Made by a program: the position numbers and the translations under genes. Below are positions 42,308 through 53,657 of a DNA stretch of 64,000 nucleotides, one piece after another. Source of the stretch: CAZHFW01 sp964531675 (GTDB lineage Bacteria; Planctomycetota; Phycisphaerae; Phycisphaerales; UBA1924); contig CAZHFW010000023.1 in NCBI GenBank assembly GCA_964531675.1, positions 1 through 64,000 of the forward strand. The letters are read 5' to 3'. Within the stretch, counting starts at the first letter, position 1. Each line of letters begins with the position of its first letter. The notes under the pieces were generated by a model. That model was not told where the DNA came from. It did no database searches and saw only the letters and a program-made list of their open reading frames with translations.

Positions 42308-43461
42308 TGCCTCCCGGCACTCGCGACTTTTACGAGGTCCTTGGCGTTGAGAAATCCGCGGATGCGGAGGAGATCAAGCGCGCGTATCGCCGTCTGGCGA
42401 TGAAGTATCACCCGGACCGAAATCCGGGGGACGCCGAGGCTGAGGCGAAGTTCAAGGAAGCGGCGGCGGCGTACGAGGTGCTCGCGGACGAGCAGAAGCG
42501 GAAGGTCTACGACCAGTACGGCCATGAGGGCCTGCGTTCGGGCGGCGGGCCCGCGGGGCACGACTTCTCGCGCATGAATGTCGAGGACATCTTCTCGATG
42601 TTCAACGACATCTTCGGCGGCGGGGGGATGGGCGGGCGTGGACAGCGCCGCGGTCCGGCGCGCGGGTATGACCTGGAGACCGAGCTCGAGCTTTCGCTCG
42701 TCGAGGTGAAGGACGGCACCGAGCGCGAGGTCGAGTTCACGAGGCTCGATGTGTGCGACACGTGCACCGGGACGGGCGCCAAGCCCGGGTCCAAGCCTGT
42801 GACGTGCACGACGTGCGGCGGGCACGGCAAGGTCCAGCAGACCGGCCTTGGCGGGATGTTCCGCATGGTGACGGCTTGCCCGACCTGCGGCGGGCGCGGG
42901 CAGATGATCAAGGATCACTGCGATGCGTGCCGGGGCAAGGGGCGGATTCCGCGCAAGCGCAAGCTCTCGGTCAAGATCCCGCCCGGGATTCAGGATGGTC
43001 AGGCGGTGCGGGTCGCGGGCGAGGGCGAACCGCCGCCGCCGGAGATGAGCCCCAAGGGCGAGGGCGTGCGCGGCGATCTGCACGTGGTGGTGCGTGTGGA
43101 AGAGCACGAGGTCTTCAAGCGCGACGGGGATCAGCTCATCATGGAGCTGCCCCTGCTTTTCACGCAGGCGGCGCTGGGAGCGGAGATCGACGTGCCGACG
43201 CTGGATGGGAAGCGGAAGCTGACGATCCCGAAGGGGACGCAATACGGCGCGATGTTCCGGGTGACGGAGGCGGGGCTTCCGAACCTGAGGTCGGGTCGGC
43301 GCGGGGATCTGATCGCGGTGGTGAAGATCGAGATTCCCAAGAAGCTCAACGCCAAGCAGGAGAAGGCCCTGCGGGACTATGCGACCGCGGAGGAGACGAT
43401 CGTGCTCCCCGAGACGCAGGGGTTCTGGAAGAAGGTCAAGGACTTCATGAGCGGCGAGTGA
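42307..43461 (+). CDS. dnaJ: Molecular chaperone DnaJ
   Basis: A 384-residue type I J protein. The J domain with the HPD motif lies in KYHPDRNPG (about residues 34-42). A short Gly/Phe region (about 80-115) and four zinc motifs follow (CDTCTGTG, CTTCGGHG, CPTCGGRG, CDACRGKG), then the C-terminal client-binding domains. It stimulates DnaK ATPase and delivers unfolded proteins. It is followed by grpE after 61 bp; dnaK is not in the window. Confidence 0.97.
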   Translation: MPPGTRDFYEVLGVEKSADAEEIKRAYRRLAMKYHPDRNPGDAEAEAKFKEAAAAYEVLADEQKRKVYDQYGHEGLRSGGGPAGHDFSRMNVEDIFSMFNDIFGGGGMGGRGQRRGPARGYDLETELELSLVEVKDGTEREVEFTRLDVCDTCTGTGAKPGSKPVTCTTCGGHGKVQQTGLGGMFRMVTACPTCGGRGQMIKDHCDACRGKGRIPRKRKLSVKIPPGIQDGQAVRVAGEGEPPPPEMSPKGEGVRGDLHVVVRVEEHEVFKRDGDQLIMELPLLFTQAALGAEIDVPTLDGKRKLTIPKGTQYGAMFRVTEAGLPNLRSGRRGDLIAVVKIEIPKKLNAKQEKALRDYATAEETIVLPETQGFWKKVKDFMSGE

Positions 43462-43522
43462 CGCGTTCGGGAAGGCCGCGAAGGATCAGAGAAGAAGGGC
43501 GCACGTGCTCTGGAGACGGAAG

Positions 43523-44092
43523 ATGAATCAGCCGCAGGAGAAGCAGGAGCAGCAGCCGGCGGGTCAGCCGCAGCCCGAGACGCCTCAGCCCGGGGGTGAG
43601 GAGTCGTGGCCTGTGGCGGATGAGCTGGTGGCGGAGCTCGAGAAGCTCCGCGCCGAGCGCGATGAGCACAACCAGCGGTATCTGCGGACGCTCGCGGACT
43701 TCCAGAACTATCAGCGCCGCGCCCTGCAGAACGAGCAGACGGCCAAGGTCGAGGGGATGACCAAGGCGGTGGAGCGGATCTTCGGGGTGCTTGATCACTT
43801 CGATCTGGCTCTGAATCAGGACACGAGCAAGGCCAGCGCCGAGCAGATCGTGCAGGGTGTGAAGCTCATCCGCGACGAGTTCTCGCGCGTGCTGGCGAGC
43901 CTCGGGGTCGGGCTGATCAATCCCAAGCCCAACGACGAGTTCGTGCCCGGCAGGCACGAGGCGGTGATGCAGCAACCCGCGGAGGGCGTCGAGCCCGGGC
44001 GCGTGGTGGCCTGCTTCCAGCCCGGGTACACGCTGATGTCGGGGACGACGGAGCGCGTGCTGCGTGCGGCCAAGGTCTCTGTGTCGCCCTGA
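43523..44092 (+). CDS. grpE: Nucleotide exchange factor GrpE
   Basis: About 189 residues. A Gln/Pro-rich N-terminus precedes a long helix (ADELVAELEKLRAERDEHNQRYLRTLADFQNYQRR) and the C-terminal beta domain with FVPGRHEAVMQQP. It releases ADP from DnaK. The ATG at 43523 has GGAG 8 nt upstream; a GTG at 43505 would add six residues. The dnaJ-grpE-FmdB-acpS run is closely spaced. Confidence 0.95.
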   Translation: MNQPQEKQEQQPAGQPQPETPQPGGEESWPVADELVAELEKLRAERDEHNQRYLRTLADFQNYQRRALQNEQTAKVEGMTKAVERIFGVLDHFDLALNQDTSKASAEQIVQGVKLIRDEFSRVLASLGVGLINPKPNDEFVPGRHEAVMQQPAEGVEPGRVVACFQPGYTLMSGTTERVLRAAKVSVSP

Positions 44093-44111
44093 TGGGCTTT
44101 GGGGGAGCGCG

Positions 44112-44519
44112 ATGCCGACGTATGACTATCGCTGCAGGGCCTGCGGGCACGAGTTCGAAGAGTTCCAGTCGATGACCGCGCCGGTGCTGAAGAAGTGCCC
44201 CGAGTGCGGGAAGAACCAGCTCGAACGGCTCATCGGAACCGGCGCGGCCCTGATCTTCAAGGGGTCGGGCTTCTACCAGACGGACTATCGCACCGAGTCG
44301 TACAAGAAGGGCGCCGAGTCGGAGAAGTCGGGCGGGGATAAGTCCGAGTCCAGGTCGGAGTCCAAGGCCGACAGCAAGCCCGACGGGAAGGCGGAGGCGG
44401 CGCCCGCGGCCAAGGCTTCGGATTCCAAGCCCGTCGACAAGGCGCCTGCAACCAAAGCCGAACCAAAGGCAGCGCCCGCGAAGGCTTCCGGGAAGAGCGG
44501 CGCGGGCAAGAAGAAGTGA
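44112..44519 (+). CDS. FmdB-family zinc ribbon protein
   Basis: A 135-residue protein. The N-terminal zinc ribbon is MPTYDYRCRACGHEFEEFQS with KKCPECG following, the standard FmdB/CxxC regulatory ribbon. RLIGTGAALIFKGSGFYQTDY is also family-typical. After residue 70 there is a long Lys/Ser/Ala low-complexity tail. The ribbon is thought to act in regulation, but the role is unproven. An ATG at 44112 with GGGGGAG upstream is used. Confidence 0.87.
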   Translation: MPTYDYRCRACGHEFEEFQSMTAPVLKKCPECGKNQLERLIGTGAALIFKGSGFYQTDYRTESYKKGAESEKSGGDKSESRSESKADSKPDGKAEAAPAAKASDSKPVDKAPATKAEPKAAPAKASGKSGAGKKK

Positions 44520-44522
44520 ACC

Positions 44523-44906
44523 ATGCGGATCATCGGGCACGGCATCGACGTGACACCCATCGCGCGGATCGCGCGGATGGTGGCTGATCACGGCGAGGCG
44601 TTCCTGACCCGGGTCTTCAGCGACGCCGAGCGGCAATACGCGCTGGGACGCAAGCGGCAGAACGAGCACCTGGCGGCCCGATTTGCCGCCAAGGAGGCGG
44701 TGCTCAAGGCCCTGGGGACGGGCTGGTCCAACGGGATCGGCTGGACCGATGTAGAGGTCACGCTCGAGCCTTCGGGAGCGCCGGGTGTGAAGCTGCATAA
44801 TCGGGCGGCGGAGATCGCCTCGAAGATGGGCGTGCGGGAGTGGCACCTTTCGCTGACGCACACCGAGGAGATCGCGATGGCGTCGGCGATCGCGGTGGGG
44901 GACTGA
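44523..44906 (+). CDS. acpS: Holo-[acyl-carrier-protein] synthase
   Basis: A 127-residue AcpS that transfers 4'-phosphopantetheine from CoA to acyl carrier protein. Metal ligands lie in IGHGIDVTPI (D9) and ARFAAKEAVLKALG (E58). HLSLTHTEEIAMASAIA is the usual C-terminal motif. It starts 3 bp after the FmdB stop. Length is normal for the family. Confidence 0.95.
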   Translation: MRIIGHGIDVTPIARIARMVADHGEAFLTRVFSDAERQYALGRKRQNEHLAARFAAKEAVLKALGTGWSNGIGWTDVEVTLEPSGAPGVKLHNRAAEIASKMGVREWHLSLTHTEEIAMASAIAVGD

Positions 44907-44982
44907 GGGGGCGGGGTCGTGGGTCGCCGCGCCTTGGGCGGGGGGCCTAATCTTCTGGAAACCGAACCGGAGGACCACGCCC

Positions 44983-46185
44983 ATGACGACTGTCGCTCCC
45001 CATCCTGCCCAGGCTGTCAAGACCACCAGCGCGGGTGACCGTGTGTTCAACTTCTCCGCGGGGCCGGGGTGTCTTCCCGACGAGGTGCTGCGCCAGATCC
45101 AGTCGGACACGTGGAACATCTTCGGGACGGGGATCGGCATCTTCGAGCACTCGCACCGCGGCAAGGCGTACGACCGCGTGCTGGCCGAGGCCGATGCGGA
45201 CTTCCGGAAGATCTCCAACCTGCCGGCGAACTACAAGCTTCTGTTCCTGACCGGCGGCGCGACGAGCCAGAACTTCATGGTTCCGATGAACCTGAAGAGC
45301 TTCGACCAGACCGCGGACTACATCACGACGGGTTACTGGGCGGAGAAGAGCTTCGAGCAGGCGCGGATGTACGGCGTCGTCAACGAGGCGTACTCGGGCA
45401 AGGCCGACGCGTACGCGCACATCCCGGACGACAACGAGATCAAGCTCTCGGCGAACCCGGCGTACGTGCACATCTGCTCGAACAACACGATCTACGGCAC
45501 GGAGTGGCACGCCAAGAACGCCGACGGGTCGGCGAACTACGGCGCGATGATGCGCCTGCCCAACATCCCGGCGGGCGTGCCTCTGGTGTGCGACATGTCG
45601 AGCGACATCTATTGCCGCCCGGTGGACTTCACGAAGTTCGGTCTGGTGTACGCGGGCGCTCAGAAGAACCTGGGCGTGGCGGGCACGACGATCGTGGTGG
45701 TCCGTGATGATCTGCTGGAGCGCAAGGTGACGGACAAGGACGGGTCGGCCCGCGCGATCCCGGGGATGCTCCAGTACAAGGTGCAGGCCAAGGACGAGAG
45801 CCGTCACAACACGCCGCCGTCGGGCGCGATTTACATCAGCGGTCAGGTGTTCAAGTGGATCCTGCGTCAGGGCGGGCTTGAGGCGATGGCCAAGCACAAC
45901 GTGGAGAAGGCCGGGCTGATCTACAAGGCGGTCGACGAGTCGGGCGGCTTCTACAAGGGCCACGCGAGGAAGGACAGCCGGAGTCTGATGAACATCACGT
46001 TCCGCTGCCCGAAGCCCGAGCTTGACGACGCGTTCGTGAAGGAAGCCGAGAAGGCGGGCCTGGACGGGCTCAAGGGCCACCGCGCGACGGGTGGGATGCG
46101 TGCGAGCACGTACAACGCGATGCCGCGGGCCGGTTGTGAGGCGTTGGCGTCGTTCATGCGGGAGTTCTGCCGCAAGAACGGGTGA
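44983..46185 (+). CDS. serC: Phosphoserine aminotransferase
   Basis: A 400-residue class V PLP enzyme converting 3-phosphohydroxypyruvate to phosphoserine in serine synthesis. FNFSAGPGCLPDEVLRQIQ opens the fold. GGATSQNFMVPMNL, SNNTIYGTEW and the PLP-lysine K228 in YAGAQKNLG are diagnostic, and GMRASTYNAMP closes it. Compared with common SerC (about 360) it carries a longer N-terminus. serA and serB are not in the window. Confidence 0.96.
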   Translation: MTTVAPHPAQAVKTTSAGDRVFNFSAGPGCLPDEVLRQIQSDTWNIFGTGIGIFEHSHRGKAYDRVLAEADADFRKISNLPANYKLLFLTGGATSQNFMVPMNLKSFDQTADYITTGYWAEKSFEQARMYGVVNEAYSGKADAYAHIPDDNEIKLSANPAYVHICSNNTIYGTEWHAKNADGSANYGAMMRLPNIPAGVPLVCDMSSDIYCRPVDFTKFGLVYAGAQKNLGVAGTTIVVVRDDLLERKVTDKDGSARAIPGMLQYKVQAKDESRHNTPPSGAIYISGQVFKWILRQGGLEAMAKHNVEKAGLIYKAVDESGGFYKGHARKDSRSLMNITFRCPKPELDDAFVKEAEKAGLDGLKGHRATGGMRASTYNAMPRAGCEALASFMREFCRKNG

Positions 46186-46199
46186 CGGGGAAGGGCAGC

Positions 46200-47000
46200 A
46201 TGAGAAGGCTTGAAGGCCGCGTTGCGCTGGTTACGGGAGCGGCGCGAGGCATTGGTCTGGCGATCTGCCGCGCTTTCGCAGCGGAGGGCGCCCGCGTCTG
46301 GCTTACGGACATCCTGGATGGGACGGCGGAGGCCCGCGCGATCGGCGCGACGTACGTCAGGCTTGACGTGCGCGAGGAGTCCGACTGGGTCCGGGTGGTC
46401 GGATCGGTGTTGATCGCGGCGGGCAGGCTCGACGTGGTCGTGAACAACGCGGGGATCACGGGGTTCGAGCAGGGCTTTGTACCCCACGATCCGGAGCACG
46501 CCGACCTTGAGGCTTGGCGACGGGTGCATCGGACCAATCTCGATGGCGTCTTTCTGGGCTGCAAGCATGCGATCGGTGCGATGCGAAAGACCGGGCAGGG
46601 CTCGATCATCAACATCGGGTCGCGCTCGGGCGTCGTCGGCATTCCCGGGGCGGCGGCGTACGCGTCGAGCAAGGCGGCGGTCCGCAATCACACCAAGACC
46701 GTGGCGCTGTACTGCGCCGAGCAGGGGATGCGCGTGCGGTGCAATGTCATTCAGCCCGCCGCGATCCTGACGCCCATGTGGGAGCCTGTCCTGGGGGATG
46801 GACCGGATCGGGCCCAGCGGATGGCGGAGTTCACCAAGGACACGCCTTTGGCGCGGTTTGGGACTCCAGAGGAAGTTGCGGCGCTGGCGGTGTACCTGGC
46901 GAGCGACGAGTCGGCCTACACGACGGGCGCGGAGTTCACGATCGATGGCGGGATTCTCGCGGGAACCGCGACGCCCCCGCGACAGGCGGACAATCGCTGA
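46200..47000 (+). CDS. Short-chain dehydrogenase/reductase
   Basis: A 266-residue classical SDR. It has NAD(P) motif TGAARGIG, acidic LTDIL after strand two (NAD preference), VVNNAGIT, IINIGSRSG with the catalytic Ser, and YASSK. The C-terminal ASDESAYTTGAEFTIDGG is typical of FabG-like enzymes. The ATG at 46200 has GAAGGG upstream. Downstream of serC with 14 bp spacing, so probably in one transcript. Substrate unknown. Confidence 0.9.
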   Translation: MRRLEGRVALVTGAARGIGLAICRAFAAEGARVWLTDILDGTAEARAIGATYVRLDVREESDWVRVVGSVLIAAGRLDVVVNNAGITGFEQGFVPHDPEHADLEAWRRVHRTNLDGVFLGCKHAIGAMRKTGQGSIINIGSRSGVVGIPGAAAYASSKAAVRNHTKTVALYCAEQGMRVRCNVIQPAAILTPMWEPVLGDGPDRAQRMAEFTKDTPLARFGTPEEVAALAVYLASDESAYTTGAEFTIDGGILAGTATPPRQADNR

Positions 47001-47008
47001 CGATCCGT

Positions 47009-47350
47009 TCAGGAGAACCGCGGCGTGAACCAGATGCGGTCGATCTTGCCCTCGCGGACGCGGTAGATCGCGATGACGTGGGCCGGTTCACGGCCGGGAA
47101 CACCTGTCACGAACTCGGTGTCGATGATGTAGTCACCCGCGATCTGGCGGTTGGCCAGAGCTGCACGCTGGTCGGGCCAGCGGGCGAACTGCGCGGTGTA
47201 CGCCTCGCGGAAGGCGGCGATGCCCTGGAGCCTGACCGCGCCCGAGTCCAGATCGGTCACGATGACGTCGTCGGCGTAGCACGCGCAGAACGCGGCGGCG
47301 TCGCGGGCGTTGTAGGCGGAGAGTTGGCGCTGAACGATCGACTCGGGCAT
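47009..47350 (-). CDS. SnoaL-like (NTF2-fold) protein
   Basis: A 113-residue protein with the SnoaL/NTF2 pattern: QRQLSAYNARDAAAFCACYADDV then IAAFREAYTAQFARWPDQRA, and IAIYRVREGKIDRIWFTPRF at the end. Such folds serve as isomerases, hydrolases or binding subunits. No substrate can be named. It converges on the SDR gene (8 bp apart) and lies downstream of metH on the minus strand. Confidence 0.8.
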   Translation of the reverse strand: MPESIVQRQLSAYNARDAAAFCACYADDVIVTDLDSGAVRLQGIAAFREAYTAQFARWPDQRAALANRQIAGDYIIDTEFVTGVPGREPAHVIAIYRVREGKIDRIWFTPRFS

Positions 47351-47421
47351 GGGCTTCCCCAGAGTTGGACGTTCGCCAGCGTGGGCGTGAGGTCCTGGGA
47401 CTCAAGCCTTGGTCGCGGTCC

Positions 47422-51066
<3,645 letters not shown>

Positions 51067-51127
51067 GCGCCTGACTCACCTTCTGAAAGGGCGATGGGAC
51101 TGGCCGCGGAGCGGCGGGGGCAGTGTA

Positions 51128-51184
51128 GGGCGGGTTCCCCATCTTTGCATCCGTGTATCCGGATTAATGGATGGAGGCCCGCCC
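51128..51184 (-). promoter_or_regulatory. Structured leader upstream of metH
   Basis: Three coaxial stems fit in 57 nt. The outer is GGGCGGG/CCCGCCC (51128-51134 with 51178-51184), the middle CCATC/GATGG (51139-51143 with 51170-51174), and the inner ATCCG/CGGAT (51149-51153 with 51160-51164) around a 6-nt loop. Purine-rich internal loops separate them. It lies 62-118 nt before the metH start, between the rpmE terminator and metH. No SAM, SAH or cobalamin riboswitch consensus fits, so it may be an unassigned regulatory RNA or simply a stable leader. Confidence 0.5.
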
Positions 51185-51282
51185 AAAGGGCTGAGGGAAT
51201 CATCGGCCGAGGGGCCGGTTTGGTGCATGCAAATGGCGGCCGGTTCGGGTTTTGGGAAGGGCTTGGGGCGGCTCAGACGGCA

Positions 51283-51316
51283 AAAAGGAACCGAGCCGGG
51301 CGGGGGCCCGGCTCGG
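51283..51316 (-). terminator. Rho-independent terminator after rpmE
   Basis: CCGAGCCGG (51292-51300) pairs with CCGGCTCGG (51308-51316), 9 bp. On the minus strand it is followed by TTCCTTTTTGC. It begins about 26 bp after the rpmE stop, separating rpmE from metH. Confidence 0.88.
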
Positions 51317-51342
51317 CGTGATCGTTTGGTTGTCGAAGGCGA

Positions 51343-51573
51343 TTACTTCTTCTTGTCCTTGGCGGCGAAGTAGTTGCCCTGGAACTTGCGCTGGAACTTC
51401 TCGACGCGGCCAGCGGAGTCCACGAAGGTCTGCTTGCCGGTGAAGAACGGGTGCGAGCCCGACCACACTTCGACGTGCATTTCAGGCACGGTGGCGCCGA
51501 CGGTCATGACGACCTGGCCGTTGTGGTAGACCTTGCAGTTCGGGAAATACTTGGGGTGGATGCCGTCCTTCAT
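51343..51573 (-). CDS. rpmE: 50S ribosomal protein L31 (zinc-free form)
   Basis: A 76-residue L31. MKDGIHPKYFPNCKVYHNGQ and HPFFTGKQTFVDSAGRVEKFQRKF match the family. Zinc forms carry CxC(x)nCxxC. Here the second pair is replaced (VWSGSHPFF instead of VCSKCHPFF) and only one Cys remains (C13), so this is the C-minus type. In some bacteria zinc-free L31 replaces the zinc form under zinc limitation. The terminator follows closely, so it is likely monocistronic. Confidence 0.95.
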   Translation of the reverse strand: MKDGIHPKYFPNCKVYHNGQVVMTVGATVPEMHVEVWSGSHPFFTGKQTFVDSAGRVEKFQRKFQGNYFAAKDKKK

Positions 51574-51711
51574 GGTCGCCTCTCAATCGCGCGGCGTCGG
51601 GGATTGACCGAAACCGGGTCGTCAGTGTAGGCCGGGGGTTTGCGGGAGGGAAGTGCCAGGGTGATCGGCCCGAGGAGCGGGTGGGATGAGCCGGGGATTT
51701 AGACTGGCGGG

Positions 51712-52587
51712 ATGGACGTTGCGGCCCAGCTCAAGAAGTGTCGGATCACCGACGGCAAGTCGTTCAAGCTCAAGGATCACGATCCGAGTGATTGCGGCGG
51801 GCTGAAGTCCAAGGCGCAGGCGCTGCTGGATGAAGGCGTGTCGAAGTTGAGCAAGCTTCAGGAGAAGCTCTACGCGCAGGATCGATGGGCGCTGCTGGTG
51901 GTGCTGCAAGCGATGGACGCGGCGGGGAAGGACGGCGCGGTGAAGCACGTGATGACGGGTGTGAACCCGCAGGGGTGCCAGATCCACTCGTTCAAGGCGC
52001 CGAGCGTGATGGAACTGGACCACGACTTTCTGTGGCGGGTGCATCAGGTGGTGCCCGAGCGCGGGCGGATCGGGATCTTCAATCGCTCGCACTACGAGGA
52101 TGTGCTGGTGGTGAAGGTGCACCCGGAGCTCCTGCAGGCGGGGAAGCTCCCGGACGCGTGCATCGGCAAGGACATCTGGGATCGGCGCTACGAGGACATC
52201 CGCAACTTCGAGTCGTACCTCACGCGGAACGGGTACGTGGTGCAGAAGTTCTTCCTGAACGTGTCGAAGGCGGAGCAGAAGAAGAGGCTCCTCGAGCGGC
52301 TCGAGGAGTCGGACAAGAACTGGAAGTTTGAAGAGCGGGATGTGCTGGAGCGAGAGAAGTGGGACCAGTACATGGACGCCTATGAGCAGGCGATCCGCAA
52401 GACCGCGACGCCCGAGGCGCCGTGGTACGTGCTCCCCGCGGACAACAAGTGGTACACGAGGCTTCTCTTGGCGTTTGCGATGGTGGACGCCTTGGAGAAG
52501 CTTGACCTGAAGTTCCCGGATGTGGATCCGAAGAAGAAGGCGTCGCTCAAGGTGATCGAGAAGAAGCTCCGGGCGCAGAAGGACTGA
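51712..52587 (+). CDS. ppk2: Polyphosphate kinase 2
   Basis: A 291-residue PPK2 that transfers phosphate between polyphosphate and nucleotides. Walker A lies in AMDAAGKDGAVKHVMTGVNPQG, the lid and Walker B region around RIGIFNRSHYEDVLVVKVHPE, and FLNVSKAEQKKRLLERLEE is family-typical. The single-domain form of this length suggests class III or I activity on AMP/ADP, which cannot be settled from sequence. It lies tail-to-tail with the LTPEQ protein (18 bp apart). Confidence 0.93.
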   Translation: MDVAAQLKKCRITDGKSFKLKDHDPSDCGGLKSKAQALLDEGVSKLSKLQEKLYAQDRWALLVVLQAMDAAGKDGAVKHVMTGVNPQGCQIHSFKAPSVMELDHDFLWRVHQVVPERGRIGIFNRSHYEDVLVVKVHPELLQAGKLPDACIGKDIWDRRYEDIRNFESYLTRNGYVVQKFFLNVSKAEQKKRLLERLEESDKNWKFEERDVLEREKWDQYMDAYEQAIRKTATPEAPWYVLPADNKWYTRLLLAFAMVDALEKLDLKFPDVDPKKKASLKVIEKKLRAQKD

Positions 52588-52605
52588 GTTGTCCGGTGCG
52601 CGGTC

Positions 52606-53523
52606 TTACTTGTCGTCTTTCTCGAGCTTGTCCGGGTCGATGCCCTGCTCCTTGAGCTTGGCCTTGAGGCGTTCCTTCTGCTCGGGCGTGAGGTTCTGGT
52701 AGCGCTCACGGAACTTGGCCTTCATGGCTTCTTTGGTCTCGGGCGAAGCGTTGTCGAACTTCTGGACGGCGCGGTCGATGCGTTTCTTGTCGGGGACGGT
52801 TTCGCCCTTGGCTTCCTTGGCCTCGCGTTCCTTGAGCTGGCGCTCGACGCGGCGTTCGGCTTCGCGCTCGCCGCGCTGCTTGGCGATTTCTTCCTGGGCG
52901 GCGTCGAGCTTGGGCTTCAGGAGGCCCTGCTGCTCTGGGGTGAGGATGGACCAGATGCGGGCCTGCACTTCGGCGGGCTTGGGGGCGTTCTCGCGCATCT
53001 TCTTGGCGCGTTCGGCGGTCGCCTTGGCGTCGCCGGGGCGCTTGGCCTGATCCTCCATCGTGTTGGGATCGGGCATCATGTTGGGATCAGGCTTGGCGTT
53101 GGGGTTGGCTTTGGCGTTGGCGTCGGCGGACTTTCCGGCGTCGGCCTTGGTCTTGCCTTTGGCGTCCTTGCGGAGCTTGCTCAGTTCCTCGGCGTGCTCG
53201 CTGAGGAACTTGCGCTGGGCGTCCATGAAGCCGCGCTCGGCTTCCTTGATCTTGCTCGACTGCTCGTCGGTCAGGCGTGCGGACGCGGGCGCGGATGTGC
53301 CCAGGGTGTCGCGGAGGACCTGCATGTAGCGGGTCATGGGGAGTTCGGGCGTCGCGTACTTCCCGGGGTTGGGCTTGCCGTCGAAGGTGCGGCGGGTCGC
53401 GGGGACTTCGAGCTCCTGGACCTTGGGGCCTCCGAGGACCGCGTCGTCCTTGGGCGGATCGGCGAGCGCGGGGAGCGTGGAACCTGCGAGGAGGAGCGTG
53501 GCGATCGCGTGACGGATGAGCAT
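52606..53523 (-). CDS. Exported LTPEQ-repeat helical protein, unknown
   Basis: A 305-residue protein with a signal peptide (LIRHAIATLLLAGSTLPALA). Most of it is charged helix. LTDEQSSKIKEAERGFMDAQ, LTPEQQGLLKPKLDAAQEE and LTPEQKERLKAKLKEQG recall Spy/CpxP-like LTxxQ motifs. A low-complexity NPNAKPDPNMMPDPN segment lies near the middle. Family members of Spy type are periplasmic chaperones, but the similarity is only motif-level. The ATG at 53523 follows AAGGA. Divergent from truD. Confidence 0.75.
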   Translation of the reverse strand: MLIRHAIATLLLAGSTLPALADPPKDDAVLGGPKVQELEVPATRRTFDGKPNPGKYATPELPMTRYMQVLRDTLGTSAPASARLTDEQSSKIKEAERGFMDAQRKFLSEHAEELSKLRKDAKGKTKADAGKSADANAKANPNAKPDPNMMPDPNTMEDQAKRPGDAKATAERAKKMRENAPKPAEVQARIWSILTPEQQGLLKPKLDAAQEEIAKQRGEREAERRVERQLKEREAKEAKGETVPDKKRIDRAVQKFDNASPETKEAMKAKFRERYQNLTPEQKERLKAKLKEQGIDPDKLEKDDK

Positions 53524-53657
53524 GGTCGGTCCTTCGGAAAGGGGCCGGTCGGACGGTCGAGAGCCTAACGACGGGTCCGGGGCGCTCATTGCATCGGATG
53601 AAACCGGGGGAGGGTGGGAGTTTCGGGGTTGGAACGCGGCGTTCGGGACCGGATAGC

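Noticed and set aside
51067..51282. Possible cobalamin or SAM riboswitch upstream of metH
   Set aside because: No B12-box-like GCCACTG core or SAM/SAH consensus was found; only an unassigned stem structure is reported.
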